NCBI GenBank assembly: GCA_020635455.1
Contig: JACJZT010000002.1
Location: 1 to 64,000, forward strand
Length of the DNA: 64,000 nt
Direction: 5' to 3'
Source: Flavobacteriales bacterium
GTDB lineage: Bacteria; Bacteroidota; Bacteroidia; NS11-12g; UBA9320
A model generated the notes under the pieces. It did no database searches. It was not told where the DNA came from and saw only the letters and a program-made list of their open reading frames with translations. This document shows, one piece after another, positions 37,350-45,045 of the stretch. Each line of letters starts with the position of its first letter. Position 1 is the first letter of the stretch. The position numbers and the translations under genes are program-made.

Positions 37350-37811
37350 TCATTCCCATTTAACTTCCAGAAGAATACGTGCGCCTCTTTGTTTGTTCTC
37401 TAAATTAATTAATAATGGATGATCTGGAAATTCAGAAGGATTGAATTCAAAACAAGCCATCATTTCAATGTGCAATGCATCACCGTCGAAATCACAAACA
37501 TGAACACTCAGTTTTTCAGACCTGTCCGTAACAAGGATTGGTCTTTTTAGATCCCAGCTTATAGGATAAGAGGTTGTGTTTTCAAATCGTTCTGAAGTGT
37601 TTTGTAATACAGTGTTTCGTGGTAAATTACTAACAATTAACATAAAAACATCCGGGCCATCTAATGAATCCCAATATATACCAAAATAATTGGTATCAGG
37701 CATTGATTGAATGGTGATTTTATTTATGGTACATGAAAACCTTTCCTTAGGTTCCTTACAACCAATAATAAAGAAGTATGAAATAAGCAAACCCAATAGA
37801 AGTTTACACAT
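37350..37811 (-). CDS. lipoprotein of unknown function, 153 aa
   Basis: A signal sequence (MCKLLLGLLISYFFIIG) ends at Cys 18 in a lipobox. The start 37811 gives the most typical lipoprotein signal; ATG 37829 is also possible. The mature domain has alternating strands and three further Cys but no known motif. It is on the minus strand in cassette 14, whose first 60 bp (starting AACCTCGCTCACGTCGCTT) also open cassette 21. Confidence 0.65.
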   Translation of the reverse strand: MCKLLLGLLISYFFIIGCKEPKERFSCTINKITIQSMPDTNYFGIYWDSLDGPDVFMLIVSNLPRNTVLQNTSERFENTTSYPISWDLKRPILVTDRSEKLSVHVCDFDGDALHIEMMACFEFNPSEFPDHPLLINLENKQRGARILLEVKWE

Positions 37812-37985
37812 CTTTAGCGTATTCACCATTCTGGCAAGAATAGAAACAAACATATGCTAAAGTGTGCGATAAACAAATTCAAAAAATTTGAAAAATCTTC
37901 TAGAAACGTTATTGCATAAATTCAGTTTTGTCATTCACAACGAGTTCTGTTTTAGATTTAAAATGAATCACACAATAAGCCAAAG

Positions 37986-38240
37986 ATGGTTAATCACAGA
38001 ATTGTTAGAGGAAAATTTAACGTCGCTGTTTTTTCAGATAATTATTCTTCAATGGTTTTCTCAGAACAGTTCAAAGATGGTTTGCTACAAGCAGATTGAC
38101 TTGAGTTTGTTGATAACAGAACTGAATTGAATTACCTTTCACTTTACGAGTATGACAGAATCAATAATGAATTTACGATAAGAATGTGCCAAAGAGAATT
38201 AGTCGCAGATGCGAGGCAAACCGGTAACAGCGGGCCGTAG
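37986..38240 (+). pseudogene. possible decayed ORF, one internal TGA
   Basis: From ATG 37986 the frame reads VNHRIVRGKFNVAVFSDNYS, then FKDGLLQAD, TGA (38097-38099), then LEFVDNRTELNYLSLYEYDR and runs into attC14. Composition on both sides of the stop is protein-like, and a Trp (TGG) at the stop would restore it. There is no recognised family and the 3' end is unclear, so this is a weak call. Confidence 0.35.
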
Positions 38241-38350
38241 CGCAATGCTAAATTCTGCGTTAGGAAACCTCATTCAGCCAATGTACTTTTGTCTAAAGCG
38301 AAAGTTTGTGCTTCCCAATACGCACAGCGCAAGCCCGCAAGCCGTTAGGC
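38222..38350 (+). other. attC14 integron recombination site (arm family D)
   Basis: R'' CGGTAAC (38222-38228; extended ACCGGTAAC) is the complement of cassette 14's start GTTACCGGT. R' is GTTAGGC (38344-38350). Promoter-like module: TTAG 38260-38263, 20 nt, TACTTTTG 38284-38291. The centre differs from other family D sites (GCGTTAGGAAACC in place of AGTATAGGAAAG). Confidence 0.9.
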
Positions 38351-38737
38351 TGCATGTTTTTAAACATATTTTTCTTCAAAGGAAGTTTATTGAGCTTGGA
38401 GATCTTTTTCTAAGTTTTATTATTGAAGAACCCTTTGTCTAAGGGATATTTTTGTTCCCTTGTATAAACAGTAAATTACGGCAGAGCTTGGTTAATTTGC
38501 TTCCTCAAGAGACTTCTTCTAAATAAATTCGTGAAGAACTTTGATCTTCCCCAAAACATAAAGGTAAAACAAACCTTGGTCAAGCTGCCCTTATGCCAAC
38601 AGCTTCGCAAACTTCGCATGCTTCGTTTATGGCATAAGTTCAACTTTTACCTTACGGACTTTCGTGAGAAGAAATTCTCCTATGCTCAAACTAAGACGAA
38701 CTCAGAACTGGTGCTACCTTGAACGTTTTTTCACGCC
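38345..38737. repeat. 393-bp cassette body, copy 3 of 3 (cassette 15)
   Basis: Differs from copy 2 by only a few substitutions (for example CAG to CTG and CTC to CTT in the stretch that could be read as a basic peptide). Its attC cores on both sides are of family D. Only cassette 14 lies between copies 2 and 3. Confidence 0.85.
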
Positions 38738-38867
38738 GCCTAACAGCGGGCCGTAGCGCAATGCTGGCTTTTTAGTATAGGAAAGTTCCATCTCTCAACG
38801 TATTTTTGTCTAAGGTGAAAGTTTGCGTCTTTGTAAAGGCACTGCGCAAGCCCGCGAGCCGTTGGCG
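38738..38867 (+). other. attC15 integron recombination site (arm family D)
   Basis: R'' GCCTAAC (38738-38744) is the complement of cassette 15's start GTTAGGC. R' is GTTGGCG (38861-38867), the only R' with GTTG. Promoter-like module: ATAG 38777-38780, 20 nt, TATTTTTG 38801-38808. Confidence 0.9.
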
Positions 38868-38925
38868 GCAATGTTTTACAATCACATATATGAAATCAAT
38901 TTTCAACAAATTAAATCTTTAATGT

Positions 38926-40461
38926 ATGGCTACTTTTTATTTTAACAGTTATTCAGGGGAGAGTATGAACTCTCAATGGTTAAAACATTTGCAATCAAGT
39001 GCATATATTAATGATATAAATGATATTATTAGCAAAAATAGAAGAGAAATAGAGTCAACTATTAGAAGTGCTTCATCTGAACAAATCAATGCTATTACTC
39101 AAGTCTTTGGCAAACTGGATGATGGATTTGCAGAGGTAAGTAACTATCTGAGAGATATTAATAGTAATATTTCTGAGTTACGTTCAGAAATCAACGAAAT
39201 GGCAGCAATGTTAGATTGGAAACTTTCGCTTCTAATTGAGGAGCAAAGATTGACGAATCAATTACTAGGCAAAATTGCTCAGCTTCTAAGAATTCCTGAC
39301 AGTCAGAAACAAAGAGTTTATCATATTGAGCAAGGCTTAAAATACCTTAAGAATGCTATCTTAGATGAAGATATTAATAGTTCCTTTTATATCGATGCAA
39401 TGGAAGGATTTGTAGAAGCAGAAAAAATTGAAAGAAAAGATTTTGTCACTCTTAATAGAATTGGGCAAATTCATCTTTACTCTCAAAAGTATCTAAATAT
39501 TCCTCTTGCTCAGGAGTATTTTCTAAAATCTGCAAGAGAATCATTCGCAGAATATAATGCTGGAGGGACTACAACGGCTAACTACTTATCTCCCCAACAA
39601 AATCATCAGCAAGTATTTAATGAAAATCCTTTCAAAGTATCAACTGCTGAATCTTATCTTTATGCAAGCCGATGCTGTTACCTTCAACAAAATTTAACTG
39701 AAGCAATCCAACTTGCAGCCAAAGCCTACAAATTAGTTCCTGAATTTATCGAAGCAGGATTCGAGTATGCTAAATACTTATCAGCAAATAATCGAGATAT
39801 TGAAGCTGCTGAAATTCTTGAAAAAATTATAAATAAAGACAGGTTATATTCAATAAAGGCACTTAATGATCAAGATTTGTCAAATAAAGCAGCAATACAG
39901 GCGATGTTGGAATTCCTGAAACATAAAACAATTAAAATCGCAAAAGAAGAATTGGGAAAGTGTACTGATATTATTAATTCAAACTCAAATGCAATGCAGA
40001 TTATTAACGAAATAAAGCTTAGTATTTCAAAGGATAGTTATTTATCAGCAATGAAGGCCATAGACTTACTTAAGGCAAATTACTCATTTCAATTTTATAC
40101 ATATAAAAAAGGTGGATATGGAACGATTAATAAGAGTAAGGTTAATAACAAACAGAAATTGATAGATTATATTAAATGTGAGAACACAGGTCCTTTAGAA
40201 TGCGAAAGAATTATTAACGAGATAAAAGATGAAAAATCTAGCGAGGAAGCATTTTCATATGGATTAGGGGGTGGCGCGATAGGCTTATGCGCTGGAATTT
40301 TCAATGGCTGTTCATTGAGCAATGGGACTTTTTCATGGAATTGGGCTGGATTTATTGTTTCCTTTGTTTTATGCGCGGGGATTGGGCTATTGATTGGTTA
40401 TTTAATTGGACAATCATACCAGCCTCGATTTATTGAAACAGATTATACCAAATCTAAATAA
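38926..40461 (+). CDS. coiled-coil/TPR protein with C-terminal membrane hairpin
   Basis: The 511-aa protein has a coiled-coil-like helical start (about residues 25-125; ISELRSEINEMAAMLDWKLSLLIEEQ). TPR-like repeats follow (about 130-330; AESYLYASRCCYLQQNLTEAIQLAAKAYKL is partly visible as a repeat pair), then a linker. Two hydrophobic segments lie near the C-terminus (YGLGGGAIGLCAGIFNGC and GFIVSFVLCAGIGLLIGYL). No enzyme motif is seen. A membrane-anchored protein with a protein-binding cytoplasmic part is likely. It is the sole gene of cassette 16, 59 bp after attC15, whose embedded promoter is the only one in view. Confidence 0.65.
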   Translation: MATFYFNSYSGESMNSQWLKHLQSSAYINDINDIISKNRREIESTIRSASSEQINAITQVFGKLDDGFAEVSNYLRDINSNISELRSEINEMAAMLDWKLSLLIEEQRLTNQLLGKIAQLLRIPDSQKQRVYHIEQGLKYLKNAILDEDINSSFYIDAMEGFVEAEKIERKDFVTLNRIGQIHLYSQKYLNIPLAQEYFLKSARESFAEYNAGGTTTANYLSPQQNHQQVFNENPFKVSTAESYLYASRCCYLQQNLTEAIQLAAKAYKLVPEFIEAGFEYAKYLSANNRDIEAAEILEKIINKDRLYSIKALNDQDLSNKAAIQAMLEFLKHKTIKIAKEELGKCTDIINSNSNAMQIINEIKLSISKDSYLSAMKAIDLLKANYSFQFYTYKKGGYGTINKSKVNNKQKLIDYIKCENTGPLECERIINEIKDEKSSEEAFSYGLGGGAIGLCAGIFNGCSLSNGTFSWNWAGFIVSFVLCAGIGLLIGYLIGQSYQPRFIETDYTKSK

Positions 40462-40469
40462 AAAACTGC

Positions 40470-40598
40470 CGCCAACAGCAGTTTGGTGCCATGCGGTTTT
40501 TTAGGTTAGGAAAGTATCGTCTCCTAATTTACTTTTGTCTTAATCCAAAGCTTGCTTCTCCGAAAACCGCACGGACACCAAGCTGCGGACCGTTAGCG
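40470..40598 (+). other. attC16 integron recombination site (arm family C)
   Basis: R'' CGCCAAC (40470-40476; extended GCCGCCAAC) is the complement of cassette 16's start GTTGGCGGC, so even the unusual GTTG is matched. R' is GTTAGCG (40592-40598). Promoter-like module: TTAG 40506-40509, 20 nt, TACTTTTG 40530-40537. Confidence 0.92.
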
Positions 40599-40661
40599 GA
40601 AATGTTTTAAAAAATTCAGCTTCGATTCTAAAGAAGTGTTTTAAGTTGTAAATTTGACATT

Positions 40662-41648
40662 ATGAGCAATAAAAATTACTGGTGTTATAGAATTGATAAA
40701 TCTCAATCAAAATATTTTTATTCAGAACTTCTCGAAGGGCGATTAAGGCAAGGCTGGGGTTGGGATCAAAAACAAGATTTAAGAAATTTTCAAATGGACG
40801 GAGGGGCTGCAAGAAATCGGCCAATGTTTAATAAGGTTAAAAAAGGTGATATACTTATTATTCCACAGTTGCCAAATTGGGGAGAAGTTGCGGTTGCTGA
40901 GGCAACTGAGGATTGGAATGTTGGTTATTATTTTGAAATTGATAAAAACCTTTGGGATTATGGTCACATTTTTCCAGCTAAGTATATAAAAAAATTCATT
41001 CGAAGTAATGAAAAAGTAACCGGTAATCTTCGTTCTACATTAAAAAACCCATCAAGATTTTGGAATGTTAATCAATATGCTTCTGATATCGAAATAATAT
41101 TAAATTCAACTGAATCAGATTTATATAAAACTCAGGATTATAATAGCAGATTAGAAAATTCAATATTAAATACGTTTTCTGAAGTTTTTAATGAAAAGCT
41201 ATTTGCAGAAAAGCTTTTTAATAAGTTAAATGAACAATTTTCTCGAGAAGAATGGGAGTATGCATTAGTTTATGGATTACGGAAACTATTTCCATTTTAT
41301 GAGATAGAAAGAAAGGGTGGAATACTGGAGACACATCATGGCACTGATATACTAATTAAATTACCATCTATTCTTTCAAATTACCAATACGCAATTGCAA
41401 TTCAGGTTAAAGATTACGAAGGTTATGTTAAAAATGATGTAATTTCTCAAATAAATAAAGCTGATACTTATTGGGAAAATGAAAATTTAAAACTAATTGA
41501 TAAAATTGTAATAATTACAAAAGCAATTAAAGATGAAAATCTTAAATTGCTTGAAGAAGATAGTAATGTGAAATTTATCTTTGCTAACGAATTAAAGCAA
41601 ATATTGAATGAAATTGGCAAAAGATATATAGGCATGAGTCAAGAATAA
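40662..41648 (+). CDS. EVE/PUA-like domain and PD-(D/E)XK nuclease fusion, putative modification-dependent restriction enzyme
   Basis: The N-terminal 135 residues resemble EVE/PUA-like base-reading domains (YWCYRIDKSQ, then KKGDILIIPQLPNWGEVAVAEA). The C-terminal domain (about 185-315) has a restriction-like core: GTDILIKLP (catalytic Asp) and AIAIQVKDYEG (QxK), then DKIVIITKAI. Such fusions are typical of type IV restriction enzymes that recognise modified bases. This assignment is inferred from the domain order. TAAATTTG at 40649-40656 ends 5 nt before the ATG, which suggests a leaderless mRNA in addition to the attC16 promoter. The small gene at 41654 follows after 5 nt. Confidence 0.65.
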   Translation: MSNKNYWCYRIDKSQSKYFYSELLEGRLRQGWGWDQKQDLRNFQMDGGAARNRPMFNKVKKGDILIIPQLPNWGEVAVAEATEDWNVGYYFEIDKNLWDYGHIFPAKYIKKFIRSNEKVTGNLRSTLKNPSRFWNVNQYASDIEIILNSTESDLYKTQDYNSRLENSILNTFSEVFNEKLFAEKLFNKLNEQFSREEWEYALVYGLRKLFPFYEIERKGGILETHHGTDILIKLPSILSNYQYAIAIQVKDYEGYVKNDVISQINKADTYWENENLKLIDKIVIITKAIKDENLKLLEEDSNVKFIFANELKQILNEIGKRYIGMSQE

Positions 41649-41653
41649 TTATT

Positions 41654-42049
41654 ATGAGTTTTTTATACAAAAGAATAGAACACAACACTTTATTAGATTT
41701 ATTAAAGAATGAAGAAATTTCAAGTGCTTTGGCATATATTTTAGATTATAGCGATCATGAAAATCTAAAGGTAATACCCAAAGAATATTCAATAGAAATT
41801 TCAAATGAAAATATTACAATTGTATTTGTATTTTCTGTTGGCTTTGAGGGTCAGGAATATAAAGAGGTACTCAATAAAAATAATTTGCACTTGGTAACCT
41901 TTAGTGAAGTTGTCCCTAAAATGATTGAATTTGAAAATTTGGGAATTAAATATGTAGATAATATTTCATTACTTTTTCTAATATTATCAAGGACAAAAAA
42001 CCCCTTGGGAATTAAGTTATTTTCTTTAAAAAATTTAAGTGATGTTTAA
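41654..42049 (+). CDS. protein of unknown function, 131 aa, nuclease neighbour
   Basis: A soluble alpha/beta protein without signal peptide. It begins MSFLYKRIEHNTLLDLLKN and has strands ENITIVFVFSVGF and NISLLFLILSRT. No family is recognised. It is 5 nt downstream of the EVE-like nuclease and in the same cassette, so a helper, inhibitor or immunity role is possible. Confidence 0.55.
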   Translation: MSFLYKRIEHNTLLDLLKNEEISSALAYILDYSDHENLKVIPKEYSIEISNENITIVFVFSVGFEGQEYKEVLNKNNLHLVTFSEVVPKMIEFENLGIKYVDNISLLFLILSRTKNPLGIKLFSLKNLSDV

Positions 42050-42081
42050 TAATATGGAAGTAATTTTAGACCTAACACATC

Positions 42082-42211
42082 CGCTAACAGCAGGCAAAAG
42101 AGATGGCTGCATTTTCGGTTAGGAAAGATCATCCTCCCTATTTACTTTTGTCTAAAAGGCAAGCTTGTTCGTTCCGAAAACGCCACCTCCCTTGCCTGCG
42201 GACCGTTATGC
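42082..42211 (+). other. attC17 integron recombination site (arm family E)
   Basis: R'' CGCTAAC (42082-42088; extended TCCGCTAAC) is the complement of cassette 17's start GTTAGCGGA. R' is GTTATGC (42205-42211). The left arm is GCAGGCAAAAGAGATGGC. Promoter-like module: TTAG 42119-42122, 20 nt, TACTTTTG 42143-42150; it would transcribe the structured cassette 18. Confidence 0.9.
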
Positions 42212-42215
42212 AGAA

Positions 42216-42572
42216 TTGATTCAATTGTGGGTTGCGCCGCAGTGAGTGTATTCAGGATTGCGATGATAATACATGTGAAAATATCGGACACCTCCGGGTG
42301 TTTATGGGATTTCAAGTCGTTCGATTGTCATCGTGAAAGCTCGCTTTCAAACGATACTATCGTTTAACGACTTGACGAAGTTCGAAGATATCTTCGAACA
42401 AGCCAAAAATAAAATATTTTTCAATGTCATAAACACCAGGGAGGTGGGAGCGGGTAAGCCAATTAAACAGTATAAAAAGCAATCCTGACATAAGAATGTA
42501 GATCGCCAATTGGAAATTGGCAAAATGCATTCTTATTAATACACTCATAGCGAAGGGGCACAATTGAATCAA
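42216..42572 (+). ncRNA. putative large structured RNA filling cassette 18
   Basis: The 357-nt stretch folds into nested helices. P1 is TTGATTCAATTGTG (42216-42229) with 42559-42572, 14 perfect pairs. P2 is 42244-42252 with 42538-42546, extendable by two pairs. P3 is 42253-42261 with 42479-42487, 9 pairs, stacked directly on P2. P4 is 42490-42498 with 42528-42536, with an inner GCCAATT/AATTGGC stem. Inside P3 are ACACC-UCCG-GGTGT (42288-42301, a UNCG tetraloop on the + strand), TCAAGTCGTT/AACGACTTGA (42312-42321 with 42366-42375) enclosing a further hairpin, the perfect palindrome GTTCGAAGATATCTTCGAAC (42380-42399) and CACC/GGTG (42434-42446). A 71-codon hydrophobic frame runs on the minus strand (42357-42572) and cannot be fully excluded. 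I know no RNA class that fits. Confidence 0.6.
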
Positions 42573-42624
42573 CTACGTTTGAAGAGCAAGAGAATACAGA
42601 CAGAAAATAGTTGAATCAAACTCC

Positions 42625-42751
42625 GCATAACCGTACCTACGCGCCATGCTGGATCATCGGTTAGGATAAATGGTTCTGAAGGGATAAATTTGTTTTCATA
42701 ACGGGCTGCAGGGTAGCGAAGCGCACGGCGCGTAGCTACATACCGTTAGGC
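42625..42751 (+). other. attC18 integron recombination site (arm family H)
   Basis: R'' GCATAAC (42625-42631) is the complement of cassette 18's start GTTATGC. R' is GTTAGGC (42745-42751). The left arm GTACCTACGCGCCATGC pairs with GCGCGTAGCTACATACC. It is the most divergent site, yet keeps TTAG 42661-42664, 20 nt, TAAATTTG 42685-42692. Confidence 0.85.
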
Positions 42752-42772
42752 ACAATTTAAAAGAGACAACAT

Positions 42773-43636
42773 ATGGCAAAAAGAATTACGACAAAAACGA
42801 ACGAAAATACAACTCCAACAGCTCTTGTTGTTGGACGAGAATACTTCAAGGAAGAAGTTAACAAACGAATCGTTTTAGGAGAAGAAATTTATAGTAGACA
42901 GATTCAAACTAATCGACAGTTTGACCAAGCAAGACAAGACTATTATGACTGGAATGATTTCAATTCAGAACTTCTAAAACAATCATTTAATAAACCTAAT
43001 AATGAATATAAAGAAAGTTATGACAACGTAAATCAGAAATTTATTTACGTATCTAAATCACCTGCTGAAGAGCTTCAAGAATTTATTGAAGATGTGAAGA
43101 ATAAGGTTAATAATTTAAAACAACTTGTTGCTAAACTTTCGCTTATAAAAACTGAAATTAACGAGCCACTAATTACAAGAGAGGCCGCTGTTGTGGGCAA
43201 CAAGGTCTTTATTGTACATGGACATAATAATGAAGTTAAAGTGAATGTTGCACGGACAATTGAAAAACTGGGACTTGAGGCTATTATTCTTCATGAGCAA
43301 GCAAATTCGGGCAAGACAATCATAGAAAAATTTGAAGAATATGCAGACGTTGCTTTTGCAATAGTACTTTTAACAGACGATGACTTGGGAAAAAGCAAAA
43401 AAGACGATAATTTAAATAGCAGGGCAAGACAAAATGTAATTTTAGAACTTGGGTATTTTATTGGAAAACTATCAAGAAATAAAGTTTGCCCGCTTTACGT
43501 ACCTGGTGTTGAATTGCCAAGTGATTTACTAGGACTCTTATACATTGAACTTGACGCTGAAGAAAGCTGGAAGTTTAAACTTGCGAAGGAATTGAAAGCT
43601 TCTGGACTTGACATTGATGTAAACAAAATACTCTAA
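42773..43636 (+). CDS. TIR-like (CAP12/Pycsar-type) nucleotide-binding defence protein
   Basis: The 287-aa protein has a helical N-terminal region (about 1-145) and a C-terminal TIR-like domain of the PF10137 type (about 148-270). Landmarks are KVFIVHGHNNEVK, the candidate catalytic Glu in GKTIIEKFEEYADVAFAIVL, LTDDDLG, ARQNVILELGYFIGKL and ELPSDLLGLLYIEL. In anti-phage systems this domain hydrolyses NAD+ when activated. There is no cyclase in the cassette, so it is not a full CBASS or Pycsar unit. The N-terminal helices may act as sensor or oligomerisation part. The partner gene begins 2 nt downstream. Confidence 0.8.
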   Translation: MAKRITTKTNENTTPTALVVGREYFKEEVNKRIVLGEEIYSRQIQTNRQFDQARQDYYDWNDFNSELLKQSFNKPNNEYKESYDNVNQKFIYVSKSPAEELQEFIEDVKNKVNNLKQLVAKLSLIKTEINEPLITREAAVVGNKVFIVHGHNNEVKVNVARTIEKLGLEAIILHEQANSGKTIIEKFEEYADVAFAIVLLTDDDLGKSKKDDNLNSRARQNVILELGYFIGKLSRNKVCPLYVPGVELPSDLLGLLYIELDAEESWKFKLAKELKASGLDIDVNKIL

Positions 43637-43638
43637 AT

Positions 43639-44031
43639 ATGTTGAACGAAATATTAAAAGGACTCAGTAGCATTCTAGGTCCAATTGCAACTGCATCTAG
43701 AGAACATTCTCAGATGAAAGATGGAGCACTAAGGGCAATTTGCACCGCATTGGATGAAACATACCTTTATTACCGTGATATTGAAAATGGCCAATTGCCT
43801 AATCGTGACAGAGAAGCAATGCTTGTGAGATACTGGTCAGCAGCAGCTATATGTCTAAGGCACTTTGACGACAGACTTGCAAGGAGATGTGATGAAAAAG
43901 CAGAGTATTGGGTAAATCCAGAAAATTATAGTGCAGAAGATATTCAAAATCTGGAAATAGGCTTAGACAGCGTTCGACAGGCCTACAGAAAAATGCTAAA
44001 ACCAGACTTCAGGCCATTTGGAAGGAGATAA
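43639..44031 (+). CDS. small helical protein, partner of the TIR-like protein
   Basis: A 130-aa protein predicted to be mainly helical (GALRAICTALDETYLYYRDI, YWSAAAICLRHFDDRLARR, VRQAYRKMLKPDFRPFGRR). It has no signal peptide and no known motif. Its start lies 2 nt after the TIR-like gene, so co-translation is likely. It could be the sensor, an activator or an immunity factor. Confidence 0.6.
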   Translation: MLNEILKGLSSILGPIATASREHSQMKDGALRAICTALDETYLYYRDIENGQLPNRDREAMLVRYWSAAAICLRHFDDRLARRCDEKAEYWVNPENYSAEDIQNLEIGLDSVRQAYRKMLKPDFRPFGRR

Positions 44032-44036
44032 ACTGT

Positions 44037-44166
44037 GCCTAACAGCAGGCAAAAGAGATGGCTGCATTTCAGGTTAGGAAAGTTCCATCTCCCATCCTAC
44101 TTTTGTTTTGCAGGTAAGTATTTCGGCTTTGAAAACGCCACCTCCCTTGCCTGCAGACTGTTATAG
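44037..44166 (+). other. attC19 integron recombination site (arm family E)
   Basis: R'' GCCTAAC (44037-44043; extended GTGCCTAAC) is the complement of cassette 19's start GTTAGGCAC. R' is GTTATAG (44160-44166), preceded by GACT where other sites have GACC. Promoter-like module: TTAG 44074-44077, 20 nt, TACTTTTG 44098-44105. Confidence 0.9.
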
Positions 44167-44204
44167 GGCATTTTATAAACCCTCTCCTTTAACAAAATTA
44201 AAAA

Positions 44205-44561
44205 ATGACGAAATACCTAATCCTGATTTTATTATCTCTTACATCTTGTGCTTCATTAAAGAACAAGAAATATGGAGATATTTATATCGATGGTAATTTT
44301 GATGGTGGAATGATAATAGAATTAAATAATACAAAAATATTTAGTGGGTATGTTTTAGAAGACGGGAGAACTGGTTTAGCAAGCATTTTGAGAAAAGTTG
44401 AATTTTATCGGAGAAAAAATATCGTCAAAGTAACCTACTCTTCAAAGAATGAAACTGTAAATTTAGTTGATACTTTTTCAAGACATAAGTACCTTTATAT
44501 TTCATACATATTGGGGGAATTGAAAATAGAAAGTTCGGAGAAAATGAGGTTATATTATTGA
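44205..44561 (+). CDS. small lipoprotein, 118 aa
   Basis: The signal sequence MTKYLILILLSLTSC ends in a lipobox with Cys 15. The mature part of about 100 residues is beta-rich (YGDIYIDGNFDGGMIIELNN) and unrecognised. It is the only gene of cassette 20, in attC orientation, about 100 bp after the attC19 promoter-like module. Confidence 0.65.
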   Translation: MTKYLILILLSLTSCASLKNKKYGDIYIDGNFDGGMIIELNNTKIFSGYVLEDGRTGLASILRKVEFYRRKNIVKVTYSSKNETVNLVDTFSRHKYLYISYILGELKIESSEKMRLYY

Positions 44562-44629
44562 ATTGAAAAATTTCCGGTCTGACTTATTTTGCGGCTGAAC
44601 TACCATTTGCTAAATCGAAGAAAAACGCC

Positions 44630-44757
44630 CTCTAACACCACGCTTGTGAAATGCGGAATTACGGGTTAGGAAAGCTCATTCTCCAATCGTACATTTGACT
44701 TCAAACAAAGTGAACGTCTTCGGAAACCGCACTTCACAAGCCTGGAGACCGTTACCG
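44630..44757 (+). other. attC20 integron recombination site (arm family A)
   Basis: R'' CTCTAAC (44630-44636; extended CCCTCTAAC) is the complement of cassette 20's start GTTATAGGG with one mismatch, the only imperfect core pair seen. R' is GTTACCG (44751-44757). Promoter-like module: TTAG 44666-44669, 20 nt, TACATTTG 44690-44697. Confidence 0.88.
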
Positions 44758-45045
44758 GAAACCTCACTCACGTCGCTTAAAAGTTAGAAATCCAAAAATT
44801 TATTGTAGAGGATTGCTCTTCGAAAACTTGTGCACGATTTTACTCTGAACGGTAAACTAAACAGATTACTAAATTAAGGCGCTTGTAACGGCTTAACAAG
44901 TCTTTTAGTAAAGCCTGAAAATTATGCATGTTGGATCCTTTAGTAAAACTAAACATATCGGTCTTTTAATATTTCTTGATTATTTTGTATTAACAGATAA
45001 TATTACAACAATATTCATGCTTACCGTAATCAATCAGGAATACCA
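44758..45045. other. leader of cassette 21, no gene
   Basis: The first 35 bp (AACCTCACTCACGTCGCTT onward) match the start of cassette 14 almost base for base, although the two cassettes carry unrelated genes. The rest is AT-rich and shows no gene. Confidence 0.6.

Noticed and set aside
42216..42572. A group II or group I intron in cassette 18.
   Set aside because: No intron domain V-like hairpin, no maturase and no GTGYG start were seen, and the element sits in a cassette body, not at an attC stem as in group IIC-attC introns.
42357..42572. A 71-codon hydrophobic frame on the minus strand of cassette 18.
   Set aside because: It overlaps several perfect long-range helices that need not exist in a gene and lacks a promoter; not excluded, but the RNA reading explains more.
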